Part shown: piece after piece, positions 1 through 5,158 of the stretch
Layout: the number at the start of each line of letters is the position of its first letter
Position numbering within the stretch: the stretch's first letter is position 1
Origin: an uncultured Eubacteriales bacterium
GTDB lineage: Bacteria > Bacillota > Clostridia > Christensenellales > Aristaeellaceae
Assembly: GCA_900553315.1 (NCBI GenBank)
Contig: USCW01000139.1
Location: 1-5,158 of the forward strand
DNA length: 5,158 nucleotides
Direction of reading: 5' to 3'
Position numbers and translations under genes: made by a program
Notes under the pieces: generated by a model
What the model was told of the DNA's origin: nothing
What the model saw: only the letters and a program-made list of their open reading frames with translations
Database searches by the model: none

Positions 1-824
1 GGCACCTCGTCCCCGATGACATAATGCCCCCACGCGATCTCCTGTTCCACGCCCTCCAGCATCATTTCCCGAAGCGCCTGCACGTTTTCCGCCGTGAACA
101 GCTCCGGCTGCTCCTTCTGTAGCTCCAAAATAATGTTGCGAAACAGCCACAGGTGGGTGTTCTCGTCCCGGTTAATGTAGCGGATCTCCTGCGCCGAGCC
201 GGGCATCTTGCCGTTGCGGGAGAGGTTGTAAAAGAACATGAAGCCGCTGTAAAAATAAATACCCTCCAAAATGAAGTTGGCCATCATCACGCGCAGCAGC
301 GTAGGGGCGTCCTTCTGCTCCTGGAACTCGTTGTAGCAGTCTCCGATGAAGGTGTTGCGGCGCAGAAGATGCTCGTCGGTCTTCCACTGGTAGAGGATGT
401 CGTTGCGCTCCACGGGGGAGCAGATGGTGTCCAGCATATAGCTATAGCTCTGGGAGTGGACGCACTCCTGAAACGCCTGAATGGACAGGCAGAGATTGAC
501 CTCGTTGGCGGTGACATACGCGCCAATGTTGGGCAGATTCGCCGTCTGGATGGAGTCCAGAAAGACGAGAAAGCTTAAAATTTTGTCGTAGGCCGTGCGC
601 TCGGCCGACAGCAGGCGGGGATAGTCCTTCACATCCTGCGAGAGATTGATCTCCTCCGGAATCCAGAAGTTGTTCATGGCCTGCCGGTACCAGTCGCTGA
701 CCCACGGATACTTCATGTTGTTGAAATCGTTGAGGTTTGTTGTGTTGCCGCCGATCATACGCCGCAGGCGCACGTCGATGTCACCCTCCGGATTAAAAAG
801 TGGCTTTTTCTTCAGTTCTGCCAT
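1..824 (-). CDS. nrdB: Ribonucleoside-diphosphate reductase, class Ia-type beta (radical) subunit, C-terminus missing
   Basis: This is the small subunit of aerobic ribonucleotide reductase. It houses the di-iron centre and the tyrosyl radical that is passed to NrdA to start reduction of ribonucleotides. The 274 visible codons remain open to the window edge; family members are usually about 330-400 residues, so the C-terminal tail that docks on NrdA lies outside. All metal ligands are present by comparison with E. coli NrdB: D90 (in LDSIQ), E120 and H123 (AFQECVHSQSY), E187 (ILEG), and E221 and H224 (RDENTH). The radical tyrosine is Y127, and W54 (FWIPEE) and D220 match the radical-transfer residues W48 and D237. 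Keeping Asp at the first ligand and Tyr at 127 argues against the chlamydial class Ic (Glu and Phe there), although the ILEGIYFYSGF stretch resembles that clade. The start is the ATG at 822-824, with GGAGG nine bases upstream overlapping the end of nrdA. It lies 14 bases after nrdA, in the same operon. Confidence 0.95.
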   Translation of the reverse strand, partial: MAELKKKPLFNPEGDIDVRLRRMIGGNTTNLNDFNNMKYPWVSDWYRQAMNNFWIPEEINLSQDVKDYPRLLSAERTAYDKILSFLVFLDSIQTANLPNIGAYVTANEVNLCLSIQAFQECVHSQSYSYMLDTICSPVERNDILYQWKTDEHLLRRNTFIGDCYNEFQEQKDAPTLLRVMMANFILEGIYFYSGFMFFYNLSRNGKMPGSAQEIRYINRDENTHLWLFRNIILELQKEQPELFTAENVQALREMMLEGVEQEIAWGHYVIGDEV

Positions 825-838
825 GGTACTGCTCCTCC

Positions 839-3355
839 CTATGACGCGCAGCTTTCGCAGTCCTCCACCTCAAGGGACTTGCTGCGGATGTAGTAGATCG
901 TCTTGACGCCGCTGCGCCATGCATCCAGATACAGTGCCAGTACCTGCCGCATGGTGTAGTCGTTGGTGATATACAGGTTCATACTCTGCGCCTGATCGAT
1001 GTGCCGCTGGCGCACGCCTGCGGCTCGTACCGACCAGCTTTGGTCGATGAGGTGAGCCGCCTTATAGTACCACCAGGTATCCAGCGACAGCTCCGGGGCC
1101 ACGCGAGGCAGGATGCTGCCCTTCTTCTCCTCTAAAAAGAAGCGCCTCATGACAGGGTCGATCCCGGCGGAGGTGCCGGAGAGGATAGAGGTGCTGGAGG
1201 TGGGGGCGACGGCCAGCAGGTAGGCGTTGCGCATTCCCTGCGCCGCCACCGTTTCGGCAAGCTCCCGCCACTTGTCGGAGGCGTAGCCCCGCTTCTCAAA
1301 ATACGCGCCGGTCTGCCAGTCGCTGCCCTCAAAGAGCGCATAGCATCCCTTTTCCCGTGCCAGTGCCGTGTCCGCCCGGATGGCGGCATAATTGATGCGC
1401 TCAAACACCGCGTCGGCGAAAGTGAGATGCTCCTCGCTCTCCCAGCGGATGCCGCGCTTTGCCAGCATGTGGTGATAGCCGCTGACGCCAAGGCCGATGC
1501 TGCGGTATTTGTGGTTCGTGAGCCGGGCGTATTCCAGTGGATAGAAGTTCAGGTCGATGACGTTGTCCAGTGCCCGCACCGCCGTCTCCACCGTGTGCTC
1601 CATGTAGGCATCGTCCTCCACGGGAAGATTTCCGAGGGAGAGGCTGGCCAGATTGCAGACCACAAACTCGCCGGGGCGGGTAGCCGTCACCACCACCGTA
1701 TCGCCGTTCTCCGTCTGTACCGAGGTGCTGATATGCTCGATGGGCGCCATATTCTGGGCGATCTCCGTGCAGAGGTTGGAGCAGTAGATCATGCCCGCAT
1801 GGCCGTTGGGATTCATGCGGTTGACGGCGTCGCGGTAAAATGCGAAGGGCGTGCCAGTTTCCACCGCCGAGCGCAGCACCAGCCGCACGATATCCTTGAC
1901 GGTGACGGTGCGCTTTTCGATGCGGGGGTCACTGACGCAGTCCAGATACCGTTTCTCCCACTCCTCGCCCCAATAGTCCTCCAGCGCGTAGCCCTTGACG
2001 GTGAGGATATCGTGGGGACACATGAGATGCCACGGCGCGTCAAGATTTTTCTCCGCCAATTTCCAGAACAGATCGGGATAGCACACGGCAGGAAACACGT
2101 CGTGCGCCTTCATGCGGTCGTCGCCGTTGTTGGTGCGCAGCTGCAAAAACTCAGGAAGATCCTTGTGCCACGCATCTAAGTAGACAGCCACTGCGCCCTG
2201 CCGCATGCCCAGCTGATCCACGGCGACGGCAGTGTCGTTCACCAGCCGGATCCAGCGGATGACGCCGCCCGCCGCACCCTGAAAGCCCCGGATGGCACTG
2301 CCGGTGGCCCGTACCTTGCCAAAGTACAGCCCCATGCCTCCACCGAACTTGGAGACCTTGGCAAAATTGTCAACGGAGCGGTAGATACCGTCCAGACTGT
2401 CCGGCACCGTGTCGATAAAACAACTGGAAAGCTGGTGATGGGGCTTTCGTGCGTTGGACATGGTGGGGGTGGCCATGGTGACCTCCATGCGGCTGAGCAT
2501 ATCGTAAAACCGCCTGACCCAGCCCATGCGGTCAGAGGCCTCATTCATGGCAAGGTGGAGCGCGATGCCCAGGAACATCTCCTGCGGCGTTTCCAACGGC
2601 TCACGGCTGCGGGACTGGATGACGTATCGCTTGAGCAGCAGGTCAAGGCCGGAATAGGTGAACAGCGTGTCCCGCTCCGGGCATAGAAAGCCCTCCGCAG
2701 TGTCGATCTCCTCACGGGAATAGCGGGCGAGGATATAGTCGCCGTACAGCCCCTTATCCGTCAGATAGCGGAGCTTTTCATACAGGCCTTTCACACCGCG
2801 CTCTGTCCACCGCGAGGCATTGCGCTTGGAAAAGGTGTGATTCAAAAGCCGTGCCGCGATGAACTCCCATTTGGGCGCCTCCACTGTGGTCAGCTCCACC
2901 GCCGCCTTGGTAAGGGCTTCCATCTTCGCATCCGTGGTCATGGCGGGCTTGCAGAAGCTCTCAAATTTCAGCTGCAAGGCGCTGAGGGGATAAACCTCTT
3001 CCTCGAAATCCTTCTGGATCTGCCGCAGGAGGTCCTCAAGGGCATCATCCTCCACCTCGCGGGCGAGGTCTGCGCGGACGCGGCGCAGGGCGGCGCGCTT
3101 TTCACGGTACAGGATATATGCCTTTGCCACCTCATAGTGTCCGCACTCCATGAGTACGCGCTCCACCTTGTCCTGTACGCGTTCCACGGTCAGCCCACCG
3201 TTTTCCGGTAGGCGCTTAAGGACAACCGACAGCATTTCATCGAGCACCCGGTCGTCTAACTCCTGCCCTTGGCTGAAAAATGCCTTTTTCATGGCGTTCA
3301 GGATCTTTTCTTCTTGGAACGGGACAACTTCGCCCGTTCGTTTTCTGATATTCAT
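839..3355 (-). CDS. nrdA: Ribonucleoside-diphosphate reductase, class I alpha (catalytic) subunit
   Basis: This 838-residue cytoplasmic catalytic subunit reduces ribonucleoside diphosphates to deoxyribonucleotides together with NrdB. Residues 1-92 form an ATP-cone (RKRTGEVVPF, EEKILNAMKKAF), the overall-activity allosteric domain. The barrel core follows. C312 (QLSSC) and C567 (EFVVCNL) are the active-site redox pair. N527, C529 and E531 (NLCTE) are the radical-site asparagine, thiyl-radical cysteine and glutamate. D319-S320-L321 sit at the specificity-effector site. Y821-Y822 continue the radical path from NrdB. The tail ends CESCAS, with C833 and C836 as the mobile cysteine pair re-reduced by thioredoxin or glutaredoxin; the spacing is CxxC, whereas E. 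coli has four residues between its two tail cysteines. Compared with E. coli NrdA (about 760 residues) it is longer, mainly between the ATP-cone and the catalytic core. The start ATG at 3353-3355 has AGGAGGT six bases upstream. The gene begins 17 bases after the regulator stop and ends with TAG inside the nrdB Shine-Dalgarno region. No frameshift or missing key residue was seen. Confidence 0.97.
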   Translation of the reverse strand: MNIRKRTGEVVPFQEEKILNAMKKAFFSQGQELDDRVLDEMLSVVLKRLPENGGLTVERVQDKVERVLMECGHYEVAKAYILYREKRAALRRVRADLAREVEDDALEDLLRQIQKDFEEEVYPLSALQLKFESFCKPAMTTDAKMEALTKAAVELTTVEAPKWEFIAARLLNHTFSKRNASRWTERGVKGLYEKLRYLTDKGLYGDYILARYSREEIDTAEGFLCPERDTLFTYSGLDLLLKRYVIQSRSREPLETPQEMFLGIALHLAMNEASDRMGWVRRFYDMLSRMEVTMATPTMSNARKPHHQLSSCFIDTVPDSLDGIYRSVDNFAKVSKFGGGMGLYFGKVRATGSAIRGFQGAAGGVIRWIRLVNDTAVAVDQLGMRQGAVAVYLDAWHKDLPEFLQLRTNNGDDRMKAHDVFPAVCYPDLFWKLAEKNLDAPWHLMCPHDILTVKGYALEDYWGEEWEKRYLDCVSDPRIEKRTVTVKDIVRLVLRSAVETGTPFAFYRDAVNRMNPNGHAGMIYCSNLCTEIAQNMAPIEHISTSVQTENGDTVVVTATRPGEFVVCNLASLSLGNLPVEDDAYMEHTVETAVRALDNVIDLNFYPLEYARLTNHKYRSIGLGVSGYHHMLAKRGIRWESEEHLTFADAVFERINYAAIRADTALAREKGCYALFEGSDWQTGAYFEKRGYASDKWRELAETVAAQGMRNAYLLAVAPTSSTSILSGTSAGIDPVMRRFFLEEKKGSILPRVAPELSLDTWWYYKAAHLIDQSWSVRAAGVRQRHIDQAQSMNLYITNDYTMRQVLALYLDAWRSGVKTIYYIRSKSLEVEDCESCAS

Positions 3356-3372
3356 CGGCGACCTCCTTTACA

Positions 3373-4038
3373 TTAACCATCAATTTGCTCCATAACATCA
3401 AAATGGTTTTTCTCATACCGGATAAGCCCGTCCCGCTGCATGAGGGACAGCTCGTTGGAAAGCGCGCTGCGTTCTACGCTGAGATAATCCGCCAGCTGCT
3501 GGCGGTTGTAGGGTATGTCGAATTCGTAGCTGCCGGTGCGCTTGATGCACTCCGAGAAATAGGACAGCAGCCGCTTGCGGATGGACTTGGGCGAGGTGTG
3601 CAGCACCCGGCGGGAGAGCTGCAAATTTTTCTCCGAGCAAAGCGTCAGCAGGTTCCGCACGAGCCGTACATGGCGCGGGCAGACATTGGCGCAGGGCTCC
3701 AGTACGCGCCTGATATTCAGCAGCAGCGCTCGCGTATCCTCGGCGGCGGTCACGTTGACCATCAGCGGCTCGCCCGGCACGCAGGCGTACGCCTCCGCAA
3801 AGACGCCGCCGGGGCCGATGCTGCTCAGGACGCTGTTATTGCCCCACACGTCTCCCATTTCAATGATGACCCGGCCGGAGAGCACCACGCCGATCTGCTC
3901 CGTGGCAACCCCCTCCGGGAAAATAATCTCGCCCTTTTGAAAGGCGTGCTCCTTCGCGTGCAGGCAACCGAGCATTTCCTCAATGTCCGACGGCTCCATT
4001 CCGCGAAAAAGCCGTGTGTTTGCTAAATTGATCTGCAT
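3373..4038 (-). CDS. Crp/Fnr-family transcriptional regulator, first gene of the nrdAB operon
   Basis: This is a 221-residue DNA-binding regulator. Residues about 8-112 form a cyclic-nucleotide-binding-type beta-barrel sensor (FQKGEIIFPEG, GVVLSGRVII). Residues about 113-145 give the dimerisation helix, and residues about 150-208 a Crp-type winged helix (NRQQLADYLSVERSALSNEL). In the ligand pocket the CRP phosphate-binding signature (GE then R-S-A) is not kept: FAEAYACVPGEPLMV lacks the arginine, so cAMP is an unlikely ligand. There is no FNR-style N-terminal cysteine cluster. The dimer helix carries C116-x3-C120-x2-H123, with more cysteines at 25, 86, 134 and 164; this may suit haem, metal or thiol sensing. 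The build resembles clostridial regulators found beside ferredoxin and hybrid-cluster-protein genes (HcpR-like), but which one cannot be settled here. The start ATG at 4036-4038 has GGAGG nine bases upstream. It is divergent from the ferredoxin gene and immediately precedes nrdA, so autoregulation and control of both sides are plausible. Confidence 0.9.
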   Translation of the reverse strand: MQINLANTRLFRGMEPSDIEEMLGCLHAKEHAFQKGEIIFPEGVATEQIGVVLSGRVIIEMGDVWGNNSVLSSIGPGGVFAEAYACVPGEPLMVNVTAAEDTRALLLNIRRVLEPCANVCPRHVRLVRNLLTLCSEKNLQLSRRVLHTSPKSIRKRLLSYFSECIKRTGSYEFDIPYNRQQLADYLSVERSALSNELSLMQRDGLIRYEKNHFDVMEQIDG

Positions 4039-4050
4039 ATTTTTTTGCCT

Positions 4051-4070
4051 CCGTGTTGGTGTGCCAACGG
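4051..4070 (-). promoter_or_regulatory. Inverted repeat in the regulator mRNA leader touching its Shine-Dalgarno
   Basis: The repeat GTTGG-TGTG-CCAAC (4055-4068) has perfect five-base arms and a four-base loop. Two further G-C pairs become possible if two bases bulge. In the minus-strand transcript this forms a small hairpin whose 3' edge includes the last two of the five GGAGG bases (4048-4052) used by the regulator. It could be a weak translational control hairpin or a second DNA operator. Its short stem makes a chance occurrence quite possible. Confidence 0.3.
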
Positions 4071-4071
4071 A

Positions 4072-4090
4072 CTTTCATAAATTATGATAG
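4072..4090. promoter_or_regulatory. 19-base palindrome, candidate operator shared by both divergent units
   Basis: The sequence CTTTCATAAATTATGATAG is an inverted repeat centred on A4081. The inner arms TCATAA and TTATGA are perfect, and the outer two bases pair again after one mismatch. The dyad size fits a dimeric helix-turn-helix regulator such as the Crp/Fnr protein encoded next to it. It covers the -10 box of the minus-strand promoter and the likely -35 region of the plus-strand promoter. It does not match the textbook CRP (TGTGA-N6-TCACA) or FNR (TTGAT-N4-ATCAA) boxes. Binding by the neighbouring regulator is inferred from position only, and AT-rich promoter DNA produces such dyads by chance fairly easily. 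Confidence 0.5.
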
Positions 4091-4101
4091 TAGAATAAAA
4101 T
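4074..4101 (+). promoter_or_regulatory. Weak candidate promoter for the ferredoxin-rubredoxin operon
   Basis: On the plus strand TAAAAT (4096-4101) is five of six to the -10 consensus. TTCATA (4074-4079) lies 16 bases upstream with four of six matches to -35. TAGAAT (4091-4096) is an alternative -10. Transcription would begin near 4108, about 29 bases before the ferredoxin ATG. The poor -35 and its overlap with the palindrome suggest a regulated rather than constitutive promoter. Only the region, not the exact boxes, is well supported. Confidence 0.35.
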
Positions 4102-4112
4102 CACAAAGTCAA
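4084..4112 (-). promoter_or_regulatory. Sigma-A-type promoter for the regulator-nrdAB operon
   Basis: Read on the minus strand, TTGACT (4107-4112) matches the -35 consensus at five of six bases. It is followed by exactly 17 bases and then TATCAT (4084-4089), five of six to the -10 consensus. Transcription would start near 4077, leaving a leader of about 39 bases before the regulator ATG. No alternative promoter was seen in the short gaps before nrdA or nrdB, so this is probably the promoter for all three genes. The -10 box lies inside the palindrome at 4072-4090, which fits repression. Confidence 0.7.
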
Positions 4113-4122
4113 GAGAAACCGC

Positions 4123-4130
4123 AAGGGGGT
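4123..4130 (+). promoter_or_regulatory. Ribosome binding site deciding the ferredoxin start
   Basis: AAGGGGGT lies seven bases before the ATG at 4137-4139. The reading frame stays open upstream to a GTG at 4053, but that start would add 28 non-conserved residues, lies inside the divergent promoter and operator, and has no Shine-Dalgarno. The ATG also places the first ferredoxin cysteine at residue 13, a normal position. Confidence 0.75.
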
Positions 4131-4136
4131 ATCAAA

Positions 4137-4850
4137 ATGATTCGAAGGATCATCCAGATCGATCAGGAAAAATGCAACGGCTGCGGCGCCTGCGCCGCCG
4201 CCTGTCACGAGGGCGCCATCGCCATGGTGGATGGCAAGGCGAAGCTCATGCGAGACGATTACTGCGACGGCTTGGGCGACTGCCTGCCCGCCTGCCCCAC
4301 CGGCGCCATTACCTTTGTGGAGCGGGAGGCGGCGGCCTATGACGAGCAGGCCGTCATGGAAAATAAGCAGCGGAAAATGCGGAAAGAGGGCATGACCCTG
4401 CCCTGCGGCTGCCCCGGCAGCCAGTCCCGGAATATTCAGCGCCAGGACGCGCTCGCCGTGGAAACGCCGCAAGCCCAACAGACGAGCCACCTTTCCCAGT
4501 GGCCGGTCCAGATCAAGCTGGTACCGGTGAACGCCCCATATTTTGACGGCGCGCGGCTCCTGATCGCCGCCGACTGCACCGCCTACGCCTACGCCGCCTT
4601 TCACGAGCGGTTCATCAAGGGGCACATCACCCTCGTGGGCTGCCCCAAACTGGACAGCGTGGACTATTCCGAAAAGCTGACGGAGATTATCCGGGAGAAC
4701 GATATCAAGAGCGTCACCGTCGTCCGCATGGAGGTGCCCTGCTGCGGCGGGCTGGAGCTGGCGGCGAAAAAGGCGCTCCAACAGAGCGGGAAATTTATCC
4801 CGTGGCAGGTCGTCACCGTCACGGTGGACGGCCGGTTGGTGGAAGAATAA
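4137..4850 (+). CDS. Ferredoxin-domain iron-sulfur protein with cysteine-rich C-terminal half
   Basis: This 237-residue cytoplasmic protein probably carries electrons. Residues 1-62 are a bacterial ferredoxin fold. The first cluster motif is complete, C13-x2-C16-x2-C19-x3-C23. The second, C43-x5-C49-x3-C53-P, has Leu46 where the second cysteine is expected, so this site may hold a [3Fe-4S] cluster or a [4Fe-4S] with an outside ligand. A charged linker (about 62-88) leads to LPCGCPGS with C90 and C92. The C-terminal half is a separate globular region with C147 (AADCTAY), C169 (VGCPKLD) and adjacent C202-C203 (VPCCGG), resembling a conserved but uncharacterised clostridial family annotated only as 4Fe-4S binding protein. 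No signal peptide or membrane segment is visible. It heads an operon with rubredoxin and is divergent from the Crp/Fnr regulator, an arrangement I associate with oxygen or nitric-oxide stress loci. Its exact partner is not shown by the sequence. Confidence 0.88.
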   Translation: MIRRIIQIDQEKCNGCGACAAACHEGAIAMVDGKAKLMRDDYCDGLGDCLPACPTGAITFVEREAAAYDEQAVMENKQRKMRKEGMTLPCGCPGSQSRNIQRQDALAVETPQAQQTSHLSQWPVQIKLVPVNAPYFDGARLLIAADCTAYAYAAFHERFIKGHITLVGCPKLDSVDYSEKLTEIIRENDIKSVTVVRMEVPCCGGLELAAKKALQQSGKFIPWQVVTVTVDGRLVEE

Positions 4851-4883
4851 CAAAATCATTAGAAAAAGAAAGGAAGAATCACG

Positions 4884-5039
4884 ATGAAGTATGTATGCAG
4901 CGTTTGCGGCTGGGAATACGACGAGAGCGCAGGTTATCCGGAGGGCGGCATCGCCCCCGGTACGCCCTGGAGCGAGGTGCCGGAGGATTTTGAATGTCCC
5001 CTGTGCGGCGTGGGTAAGGACAGCTTTGAGGAGGCGTGA
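4884..5039 (+). CDS. Rubredoxin
   Basis: This is a 51-residue one-iron electron carrier of the cytoplasm. The iron is bound by four cysteines in two knuckles: C5-x2-C8-G (YVCSVCGW) and C38-x2-C41-G (ECPLCGVGK). The usual rubredoxin features are in place: Y12, the GGIAPGTPW turn, a conserved aromatic at W29, and the PEDFECP approach to the second knuckle. Length is typical of the family. The start ATG at 4884-4886 follows an AAAGGAAG Shine-Dalgarno, 33 bases after the ferredoxin stop with no hairpin between, so the two are probably co-transcribed. In anaerobes rubredoxins commonly feed superoxide reductase, rubrerythrin or flavodiiron NO/O2 reductases. No such partner lies in the window, though one could lie further right. 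Confidence 0.96.
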   Translation: MKYVCSVCGWEYDESAGYPEGGIAPGTPWSEVPEDFECPLCGVGKDSFEEA

Positions 5040-5064
5040 GCTTTCTGCAAAAGGAGTAAAGACG

Positions 5065-5158
5065 ATGAGTTATGAAAACTGGAAGGACAAAATCAGCACA
5101 TTCGAAGTGATGGACGTGCGGGGCAAAAAGATGGACTTCTTCCCCGCATTGAAGGCAA
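5065..5158 (+). CDS. Start of a small protein, possibly DUF2249/TusA-like, cut by the window edge
   Basis: Only the first 31 codons are visible. The ATG at 5065-5067 follows AAGGAG with suitable spacing, 25 bases after the rubredoxin stop, so it is very likely the third gene of the same operon. The segment FEVMDVRGKK followed by FFPALKA resembles the beta strand and first helix of DUF2249 proteins (a TusA-like fold beginning with a hydrophobic strand and DVRG). It lacks the TusA catalytic cysteine in the part visible. That such proteins accompany nitrosative-stress genes is a remembered association, not seen here. The family call rests on a short motif and could be wrong; that it is a real gene is much better supported. 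Confidence 0.45.
   Translation, partial: MSYENWKDKISTFEVMDVRGKKMDFFPALKA

Noticed and set aside
1..824. Class Ic or radical-free NrdB reading
   Set aside because: Translation gives Asp90 and Tyr127, with the full set of Fe ligands, so the ordinary tyrosyl-radical type is favoured.
1427..2179. Long plus-strand open frame opposite nrdA (250 codons)
   Set aside because: It lies antisense to the well-conserved catalytic core of nrdA, has no Shine-Dalgarno or recognisable domain, and is explained by codon bias in GC-rich DNA.
3385..4026. Plus-strand open frame almost exactly opposite the regulator gene (213 codons)
   Set aside because: Its translation shows no family features, while the minus-strand frame encodes a clear Crp/Fnr protein with a good ribosome binding site.
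4098..4106. Single CRP-like half site (TCACA on plus, TGTGA on minus)
   Set aside because: No matching second half at the required spacing; the palindrome at 4072-4090 is a better operator candidate.
4053..4136. N-terminal extension of the ferredoxin from a GTG at 4053
   Set aside because: No Shine-Dalgarno, overlaps the promoter and palindrome, and adds residues unlike ferredoxin; the ATG at 4137 has AAGGGGGT ahead of it.
4101..4859. Minus-strand open frame opposite the ferredoxin gene (252 codons)
   Set aside because: Low-complexity Gly/Ala/His/Leu-rich translation, no start signal, and it would run through the divergent promoter; it mirrors the ferredoxin coding sequence.
4851..4883. Possible terminator between ferredoxin and rubredoxin genes
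   Set aside because: The gap is purine-rich with no stem-loop or T-run; it simply holds the rubredoxin ribosome binding site.

Overview
This window looks like a chromosomal piece of a fairly GC-rich anaerobic Firmicute, most likely a gut Clostridia/Oscillospiraceae-type organism. This is inferred from strong GGAGG ribosome binding sites before most genes, a sigma-A-type promoter, rubredoxin plus 2[4Fe-4S]-like ferredoxin chemistry, and a clostridial-style Crp/Fnr regulator. The taxonomic assignment rests on gene content and remembered family resemblance, not on a search.

Layout. Two divergent transcription units flank a 98-base intergenic region (4039-4136). Leftward (minus strand, read from right to left) run a Crp/Fnr-family regulator (3373-4038), the class I ribonucleotide reductase large subunit NrdA (839-3355) and the radical-bearing small subunit NrdB (1-824, cut by the left window edge). 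The gaps are only 17 and 14 bases, each carries a good Shine-Dalgarno, and no terminator is visible, so the three probably form one operon. Rightward (plus strand) run an iron-sulfur ferredoxin-like protein with a cysteine-rich C-terminal half (4137-4850), a 51-residue rubredoxin (4884-5039) and the first 31 codons of a small protein resembling DUF2249/TusA-like proteins (5065-5158, cut by the right edge).

Regulation. The intergenic region holds a near-consensus minus-strand promoter (TTGACT, 17 bases, TATCAT) and a 19-base imperfect palindrome at 4072-4090. The palindrome overlaps that -10 box and also the -35 region of a weaker candidate plus-strand promoter. This is a natural candidate operator for the adjacent regulator, which could control both directions and repress its own operon. 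A second small inverted repeat lies in the 5' leader of the leftward mRNA and touches the regulator's Shine-Dalgarno.

How the genes may work together. NrdAB makes deoxyribonucleotides using an oxygen-generated tyrosyl radical. The ferredoxin and rubredoxin are electron carriers typical of anaerobes coping with oxygen or nitric-oxide stress. The regulator lacks the cAMP-binding arginine signature and carries a Cys-x3-Cys-x2-His motif, so a redox, haem or NO signal is more plausible than cAMP. The window therefore reads as a possible oxygen or nitrosative stress switch coupling oxygen-dependent DNA-precursor synthesis to an iron-sulfur electron-transfer module. That coupling is inference from gene order and the shared control region. 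No RNA genes, insertion sequences, CRISPR arrays or integration scars were seen.
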